DNA from: Silene conica
Taxonomy: Eukaryota; Streptophyta; Magnoliopsida; Caryophyllales; Caryophyllaceae
Assembly (NCBI GenBank): GCA_029255685.2
Contig: CM055318.2
Span: 70,217,136-70,281,135 of the forward strand
DNA: 64,000 nt
Reading direction: 5' to 3'
Shown here: positions 58,091 through 64,000 of the stretch, one piece after another
How the letters are laid out: the number at the start of each line of letters is the position of its first letter
Numbering within the stretch: position 1 is the stretch's first letter
Position numbers and translations under genes: made by a program
The notes under the pieces: generated by a model
Told to the model about the DNA's origin: nothing
What the model saw: the letters and a program-made list of their open reading frames with translations, nothing else
Database searches by the model: none

Positions 58091-60703
58091 CTAGTACATA
58101 TCTGGCATGCGTTTAAGACCCATGGATGCTACATGTCGGTCATGCTTAGCCTGCGATAAAGGCTTGGTTAAAGGATCAGCAATATTATCCTCTGTCCCAA
58201 CCTTACAAACCGCAACTTCCTTCCTTTCAATAAAGTCTCTAATTACATGAAATTTTCTGAGTACATGTTTGGACTTATTGCTAGACTTGGGCTCCTTTGC
58301 TTGAAAGATAGCCCCACTGTTATCACAAAGAATTGTGATTGGATTTTTGGCTGCGGGGACTACCTTTAGTCCTTCCAAGAACTGCCTAATCCACACAGCT
58401 TCCTTCGCAGCCTCTGATGCTGCAATATACTCAGCCTCTGTAGTAGAATCTGCAACAACTGGCTCCTTGAAGCTTCTCCAGCTTACCGCACCACCATTGA
58501 TCATATAGATAAAGCCAGCCTGGGATTTCATATCATCTGCATCTGTTTGAAAGCTTGAGTCGGTGTAACCCTTTACACTAAACTCACCTTCTCCTCCAAA
58601 CACTAAGAATAGATCCTTAGTTCTTCTCAAGTACTTAAGGATATTCTTAACGGCTATCCAGTGTTTTTCACCTGGATTGGCTTGGTATCTACTCGTCATG
58701 CTTAAAGCGTATGACACATCTGGACGGGTACAAGTCATGGCATACATGATTGACCCAACAGCTGAAGCATAGGGTATGTCCTTCATTCGTTCGACATGTT
58801 CTGTTTGACCAGGAGTGGGTGACTGAGTTTTGCTCAAGGAAATCCCACTCCCCATAGGAACTAGTCCTCTCTTAGAATTTTCCATGTTGAAACGACGAAG
58901 TATCTTATCCACATAAGATTCTTGGCTTAGTGCCAATATTCTCTTGGATCTTTCTCTAAAGATCCTTATACCCAGTATGCGTTGTGCATTTCCCAAATCT
59001 TTCATTTGGAAATGCTTTCCTAACCATTCCTTGACTGAAGTCAACATGGTAACATCGTTACCAATAAGGAGTATGTCGTCTACATACAAGATTAAGAACA
59101 CAACTTTGCTCCCACTGAACTTCATGTATAAACAAGGTTCTTCGACACTTCGAGTGAACCCATTTTCTTTTATCACATGATTGAATCGATGATTCCAGCT
59201 TCTTGATGCTTGCTTAAGCCCATAAATGGACCTATTTAGCTTGCATACTTTGTTAGGATTTTTAGGATCCTTAAAACCTTCAGGTTGTACCATGTACACC
59301 TCCTCCTCTAAATGCCCATTTAGGAAGGCGGTTTTAACATCCATTTGCCATATTTCATAATCGTGAAATGCGGCAATTGCTAACATAATCCGAATTGATC
59401 TCAACATAGCAACAGGAGCAAAAGTTTCATCATAGTGTAGACCATGAATTTGAGTGAAACCTTTTGCTACAAGCCTAGCTTTGTAGACATCATCATGTCC
59501 CTCTATGCCATTCTTGATTTTGAAGATCCATTTGCACTGAAGCGGTTTAACGTTCTCAGGCAAATCAACCAAGTTCCAAACTTGATTATCTTCCATAGAT
59601 TTAATTTCGGATTTCATGGCTTCAAGCCAAAAAGCTGAGTTTGGACTAGATATAGCTCCTTTGTAGGTTGATGGTTCATCATTTTCCATTAGAAAAACGT
59701 CTAAAGCGTCTCCTACCTCAATGACACCAATATATCTTTCAGGTTGGTGACTCACCCTCCCAGACCTCCTAGGTACTGGAGCATGAACTATAGCATTTGA
59801 TGACGAAGGAATGTTTTCTTGCGTCATCTCTACTTCTGTTTGTGGCTCTTGATCTTGAATTTCTTCAAGTTCAAATTTTCTCCCACTCTGTCTTTTAGAA
59901 ATGAAGTCACTTTCTAAGAAGACAGCTTCTCGAGACACAAACACTTTGTTTTCTTGAGAATTATAGAAGTAGTATGCACGAGTATTGAGTGGATATCCTA
60001 CAAATGTGCATTTGTCAGATTTGGGTGCAAGTTTATCGGAAGACTTGTTCTTAACATAAGCCTTGCAACCCCATATCTTAATGAATGACAAATTCGGGAC
60101 CTTCCCTTTCCATATCTCATATGGAGTTTTATTTGCAGCTTTACTCGGACTCCTGTTTAAGGAGTGTATTGCGGTTTGGAGTGCAAATCCCCAAAATGAA
60201 TCAGGGAGATCTGTAAGACTCATCATTGATCGAACCATATCTAATAAGGTTCGATTTCTCCTTTCAGAAACACCATTGAGTTGTGGTGTTCCTGGTGGAG
60301 TAAGTTGTGATACTATGCCACAATCTTTTAAATGAGAATCAAATTCATTGCTTAGATATTCGCCACCACGATCTGATCGAAGTGCTTTGATCTTTCTATT
60401 GGTTTGTTTCTCTACTTCATTTTGAAATTCTTTGAACTTTTCAAATGCTTCACTTTTGTATTTGATTAAGTAGATATACCCATATCTACTTAAATCGTCA
60501 GTAAAAGTAATAAAGTAGTCATAATTTCCTCTTGCGGTGATTGTCATTGGACCACACACATCGGTATGTATTAGTCCTAACAAGTCACTGGCTCTCTCAC
60601 CTTTTCCACTAAAAGGTGATCGAGTCATCTTACCAAGAAGACATGATTCGCATACTCCATACGATATGTAATCGAATGGTTTGATGATATTAGTCGACAC
60701 CAA
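58091..60703 (-). CDS. copia pol polyprotein part: integrase, reverse transcriptase, RNase H
   Basis: An open frame of 870 codons. In order: the tail of the GAG-pre-integrase zinc region (CESCLLGK near residue 18), integrase core (HTDVCGPM near 46, TFTDDLSRYG near 66, NGVSERRNRTL near 143), a copia-type reverse transcriptase (from about 375, with LYVDDILL near 539) and a C-terminal RNase H (from about 700). It would make the enzymes that copy and insert the element. The protease and gag lie upstream across the inserted hAT-type element. I do not assign the copia lineage. Best read as a young fossil; the order IN-RT-RH is what defines Ty1/copia. Confidence 0.9.
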   Translation of the reverse strand: MVSTNIIKPFDYISYGVCESCLLGKMTRSPFSGKGERASDLLGLIHTDVCGPMTITARGNYDYFITFTDDLSRYGYIYLIKYKSEAFEKFKEFQNEVEKQTNRKIKALRSDRGGEYLSNEFDSHLKDCGIVSQLTPPGTPQLNGVSERRNRTLLDMVRSMMSLTDLPDSFWGFALQTAIHSLNRSPSKAANKTPYEIWKGKVPNLSFIKIWGCKAYVKNKSSDKLAPKSDKCTFVGYPLNTRAYYFYNSQENKVFVSREAVFLESDFISKRQSGRKFELEEIQDQEPQTEVEMTQENIPSSSNAIVHAPVPRRSGRVSHQPERYIGVIEVGDALDVFLMENDEPSTYKGAISSPNSAFWLEAMKSEIKSMEDNQVWNLVDLPENVKPLQCKWIFKIKNGIEGHDDVYKARLVAKGFTQIHGLHYDETFAPVAMLRSIRIMLAIAAFHDYEIWQMDVKTAFLNGHLEEEVYMVQPEGFKDPKNPNKVCKLNRSIYGLKQASRSWNHRFNHVIKENGFTRSVEEPCLYMKFSGSKVVFLILYVDDILLIGNDVTMLTSVKEWLGKHFQMKDLGNAQRILGIRIFRERSKRILALSQESYVDKILRRFNMENSKRGLVPMGSGISLSKTQSPTPGQTEHVERMKDIPYASAVGSIMYAMTCTRPDVSYALSMTSRYQANPGEKHWIAVKNILKYLRRTKDLFLVFGGEGEFSVKGYTDSSFQTDADDMKSQAGFIYMINGGAVSWRSFKEPVVADSTTEAEYIAASEAAKEAVWIRQFLEGLKVVPAAKNPITILCDNSGAIFQAKEPKSSNKSKHVLRKFHVIRDFIERKEVAVCKVGTEDNIADPLTKPLSQAKHDRHVASMGLKRMPDMY

Positions 60704-60768
60704 TCTCTTAATGCGATTTTCATTTATGTGACCTAGACGGCAATGCCAAATGAACGATTCATTTGGAT

Positions 60769-61421
60769 TAGAGCTGATCGTTTGCGGGCTAGGGCCGGAC
60801 GCGGGCCGGGCCTAAGCTATAAAAATGTGTCCGGCGGGCTTAATTTTCGTGTCCGAGCCCGCTATAGCGGGCCTATTACTCCTGTCCATATCCGCCCATT
60901 AATTAATTGGCGGGCTGCCCGCGGGCTTATGGGACTTAAAAATTAAAACCAAAGTAGCTGAAAGTTCATAAATAAATCTAATAATAAAATGATAAGGAGC
61001 GTAAATGTGGTAGGAAGTTTAAAAATATCAAACTCTAGAAAGTTGGTACTTGGTACTTGGAAATAGGAAGGAATTCTAGAAATTTAGGAGTCTTAGACGT
61101 AGGAAATAGGATAGAATATGAAGGGATTTTCACTTCCTTTTTTAGTGTTATTAATTTATTATATTAGCTTATTAGTTTATTATTAGTTTATTGTCATTTT
61201 ATATGAGAATTGGAAATAAAAAGTAAGAATAAAAGTATTAGCGGGCTTAGCGGGCTGCCCATGGACATATTTGTTTAGTCCGTACCCGTCCGTTAAAATA
61301 GCGGGCCAACTTTAGCTTGTCCGTTACCCATTTATTACGATATTTTACGAGTCCAAGCCCGCTTCAATAGCGGGTTGGACGGGCCGGGCTGGACGGGTTG
61401 GCCCGGAGATGATCAGCTCTA
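60769..61421. mobile_element. hAT-type non-autonomous element, 653 bp, inside copia
   Basis: TAGAGCTGATC at the left is exactly the inverse of GATCAGCTCTA at the right, and a perfect 8-bp duplication ATTTGGAT flanks it (60761-60768, 61422-61429). Both ends are followed by GC-rich GGGCCGG/CGGGCC phrases. The middle is AT-rich and encodes nothing. It is inserted in the copia coding region and is therefore younger than that element. Confidence 0.92.
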
Positions 61422-62339
61422 ATTTGGATCACTTGATTTTAGTCTTTTTGCTTGCACATTATGGACATCAATAGATTTTGAGTTGTTGAGTACATAAATC
61501 CCATTTACGGAATTTGCTTGGCCTACCACCAAGCCATTTCGATGTATTTCACAAAAATTATTTTTGATCATGAATGAAAAACCTTCCATGTCTAACATGG
61601 CAACCGAAATGATGTTTTTAGATAAAGAAGGTACATAATAACAATCTTTCAAATACAACTCATAACCACTAGCTAAATGTAATACGTAGGTTCCCTTTGA
61701 AGAAGCGGCTACCTTAGCCCCATTTCCAAGTCTGAGATCCACGTCACTTTTGTCTAGCTTCTCCACATTTCTTAGCCCCTGTAAATGATTACAAAGGTGA
61801 GATCCACAACCAGTATCTAATACCCATGTTATAGAGGAGGTGAAATTAATGTCAATAACATATATTTCACTTAGAGTCTTACTCTTTGGAGTGATGATTC
61901 CATCTTTGATGTCCTCCAAATATGTGGGGCAGTTGCGCCTCCAATGGCCAAACTCAAAACAATGGTGACGAATTTCAAAAGGTTTAGCACCCCTCTTTCT
62001 GGTTGTAGTAGTCCCACTAGCTACTCCCTTCATGGGTCGCTTTCCTCTCTTTATCCTTTTAAACTTCCTTCCATTCTTAATAGAAAGAGGTGTTCCACTT
62101 GTGCTCCCACTCATCTCCTCATCCCCTTTTGTCTCTAAAGACATTGAGTTCATTTGAGAGATAAGATTATCATAGTCATGATCAGTCATCACGATTGGTT
62201 TAGGCGGAGCAGAAGTGGTTACTAGACAAAGTTTTCCATTGTTGTCGATCGTAAAGCGCAATTCTCTAGTCGGATCATCTTCACAGTATTTTTGCCAGTT
62301 ATCAATGGTGACATGAATGAGATTATTGAAAGCATCCAT
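61419..62339 (-). CDS. copia gag-protease part (fossil)
   Basis: A 306-codon frame starting MDAFNNLIHVTIDNWQKY. A zinc-knuckle-like HHCFEFGHWRRNC lies near residue 126, and the protease core WVLDTGCGSHLC near 172. It continues to the GAG-pre-integrase region, where the hAT-type element interrupts it. The gag portion is shorter than usual for the family, so I regard it as broken. In window coordinates it lies upstream of pol on the minus strand. Confidence 0.8.
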   Translation of the reverse strand: MDAFNNLIHVTIDNWQKYCEDDPTRELRFTIDNNGKLCLVTTSAPPKPIVMTDHDYDNLISQMNSMSLETKGDEEMSGSTSGTPLSIKNGRKFKRIKRGKRPMKGVASGTTTTRKRGAKPFEIRHHCFEFGHWRRNCPTYLEDIKDGIITPKSKTLSEIYVIDINFTSSITWVLDTGCGSHLCNHLQGLRNVEKLDKSDVDLRLGNGAKVAASSKGTYVLHLASGYELYLKDCYYVPSLSKNIISVAMLDMEGFSFMIKNNFCEIHRNGLVVGQANSVNGIYVLNNSKSIDVHNVQAKRLKSSDPN

Positions 62340-64000
62340 TTTTCAATTACTACAAGAGATGAAGGGAAAATTAACATTTATCGTTTTGTAAACTTGTAAA
62401 TGAGATTGACAAGTTATTGCATCTATAAAATGACCTCTATCCAATTTTATAAATGATTCCAAGACCCAAACCCATACCCCCGAAATCGTGAACCACTGGA
62501 ACTCCGACCCAAAGATATGGTTTGGTGGGTTAAACCGGTTCTACCATAGAACTCTTGGTTGATGACAAATCATAATTTATTCATCTTAGCCCGGAACAAA
62601 TTGACCACTGGTCCTCTACACTTCCGTTGAGTACAAACCAAATTTCAAATGCATAGGGATGCGATCCGCCCACTGGACTGAATCCACCCCATCGCCCCAC
62701 TTATCCTACGTAATGGGGTTCGTACTGCCCACTGGACTAGCACCACCCCACGAAATAAAAGCTCATGGGTTCTACTATTTGGTAAGGCTAATTCTCAATT
62801 GTTTAGTTTAATATAGAGGTCTTGTCAATTTATTATCTATCTCCTTTAAGCGAATTAAATTGGTGAACTCGATAATTATAATTGACACGGTCGTTTTAAC
62901 GATCTAAACTAATATGCATGTTTATGGCGATTTGGCTATGCATGCAAAAATATTAAAATGCAAAAGCAATAAAGCAATAAAATCCTAGTATGGCCTTCCT
63001 AGTAATAGTAAAAACTAATTAACTATTACAAATTCGGAAACCAACTCCATGGTCCCTTGAACTTTATTGGCATGCCATCCAAGAAAACACCGTCTTGTTG
63101 GAACTCCTTTCCGTATGGCACCGTCTTTTGGATCTCCGGAATTACAATAAAATAATACAACTATTCTATTGTAAAACTGAAAAATAAATTATATTACAAA
63201 CCCGTGATACGAGATCACATAAATTACAACCGAATCAATATCCCCTTTCATTACGGGCAATATTGATTAAAACTAAGGCCATACTAAGAAAAATTACATA
63301 ATTCCAAATTATATAAATAACATTCAAAATATGACATTCATATTAAATAATTTGCAATAAATAAAATATGTATGCACATGCTCAATTTTTAATGCCAAAT
63401 CGCCTTATGGGAGCAAATATCTCATATTTGTTTACGGTTTTTACGGATATGCGCGATTTTAACTATTAAAATCATCAAAATTACATAAATCTAATTTATG
63501 TCCAAGTTAATCATCCCAACTTACTTTAGGAATCAATGTTTAGTCTCTACTAATATTTGATCATGATCTAACTTGATTTTGCATTATTGTTCATAAATTA
63601 CTTGTATTTTCGGGAAAAATAAACAAAATATGGCCAAATGAGTCAATAAAATTCAACAATTTTAAACTTTCTGGAAATTTTCTAAAAATTCAGAAATTAT
63701 TAAAATGGTCTTTTGCAAATATTTATGGTTTATTTGTTAAATAAATCATATAAAAGCCGTTTTAAAGGTTTAAAATCCGATTTAAATTATAAAAACTTGC
63801 AATAATTTGCCATAAAATTTTAGTCATCCTAAAATATATATATGAATCTGAAAATGACCAAAAAATTACAGACCATACCCGAAATTTTATTTTTACGACT
63901 CATAAATTACGATTATTAGCTAATTAACTCATTAAAAAATTAATAATCATAAAAACAGAAACTTTTTGATATCCAACTTTTATATCTGATGTTCCTATCA
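62340..64000 (-). other. Leader of the minus-strand copia element
   Basis: No coding signal. On the minus strand it shares phrases with the leader of the plus-strand element (GAGATCCTTGAAGACGG-like text at 53062 and its counterpart at 63090-63145; the AATTTGTCAATTTATCG region), which confirms that both belong to one family with an unusually long leader. The 5' LTR would lie beyond 64000. Confidence 0.6.

Larger units (their letters stand above)
56034..64000 (-). mobile_element. Ty1/copia element, minus strand, extends beyond the window
   Basis: 3' LTR 56034-57294, purine tract GTGGGAGAT just after it (57295-57305 on the minus strand), pol at 58091-60703, gag and protease part at 61419-62339, and a long 5' leader to the window end. 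The 5' LTR is outside. A hAT-type element is inserted at 60769-61421 between gag and pol, so the element is broken. The pol frame is long and open, so insertion is fairly recent. The likely left target duplication is GTAAG (56029-56033). It sits in the CACTA end 55848. Confidence 0.85.

Noticed and set aside
58944-60335. Plus-strand frames opposite copia pol
   Set aside because: Shadows of the minus-strand coding frame.

Overview
The window is AT-rich, intron-bearing plant nuclear DNA, almost certainly from a eudicot. Evidence: CACTA transposons with plant-type TnpD and TnpA genes, a BURP-domain gene (a family confined to plants), Ty1/copia elements primed from initiator tRNA-Met, plant-type L1 RNase H, and Helitrons with ...CTAG ends. 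I cannot name the species. It is a nest of transposable elements with one decayed host gene, not a gene cluster or operon.

1-14980: an inverted CACTA end (to 1423), duplicated AT-rich spacer, a 1.5 kb non-autonomous Helitron (4738-6249), a decayed solo LTR (about 8021-9981), and a larger Helitron ending at 13862 that holds a Mutator-like element with a 9-bp target duplication (12601-13625). 14981-20390: a gypsy remnant on the minus strand with a 5-bp target duplication, itself holding a 2.9 kb solo LTR (15227-18150). 20391-22888: Helitron ends, a tRNA-like SINE head, a 5'-truncated L1 LINE with an RNase H frame, and a tandem array.

22889-30390: a complete CACTA transposon (7502 bp, TSD TGA). 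Its transposase gene has three exons and one in-frame stop; its second gene has six exons and is fully open. The leader contains a near-perfect 211-bp hairpin. 30984-33001: a BURP-domain pseudogene on the minus strand, split by a hAT-type element (TSD ACTTTCCT), which is in turn split by a small Helitron. 33282-41636: foldback MITE, a 476-bp Helitron of the same family, a second 2.9 kb solo LTR in inverse orientation (34563-37480), and further Helitron-like DNA.

41637-45779: the oddest object here. A miniature LTR element (TRIM) is arranged LTR-internal-LTR-internal-LTR-internal-LTR and then snaps back into an inverted LTR. The whole is bounded by one 5-bp target duplication, so both outer ends are the same LTR terminus. 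46003-47333: a hAT-type element (TSD GTTGTGAC) holding a second long-TIR Mutator-like element. 49730-64000: a CACTA end broken by a copia element (50140 onward), a second CACTA end broken by another copia element on the minus strand (56034 to beyond the window), and a 653-bp hAT-type element inside the latter.

The genes do not form a pathway. The only functional partnership is the CACTA pair: TnpD-like catalysis and TnpA-like binding to the GCGACGGA subterminal repeats. All coordinates come from reading the sequence by eye. Element boundaries marked by TSDs are firm; family-level names are from motif recognition.
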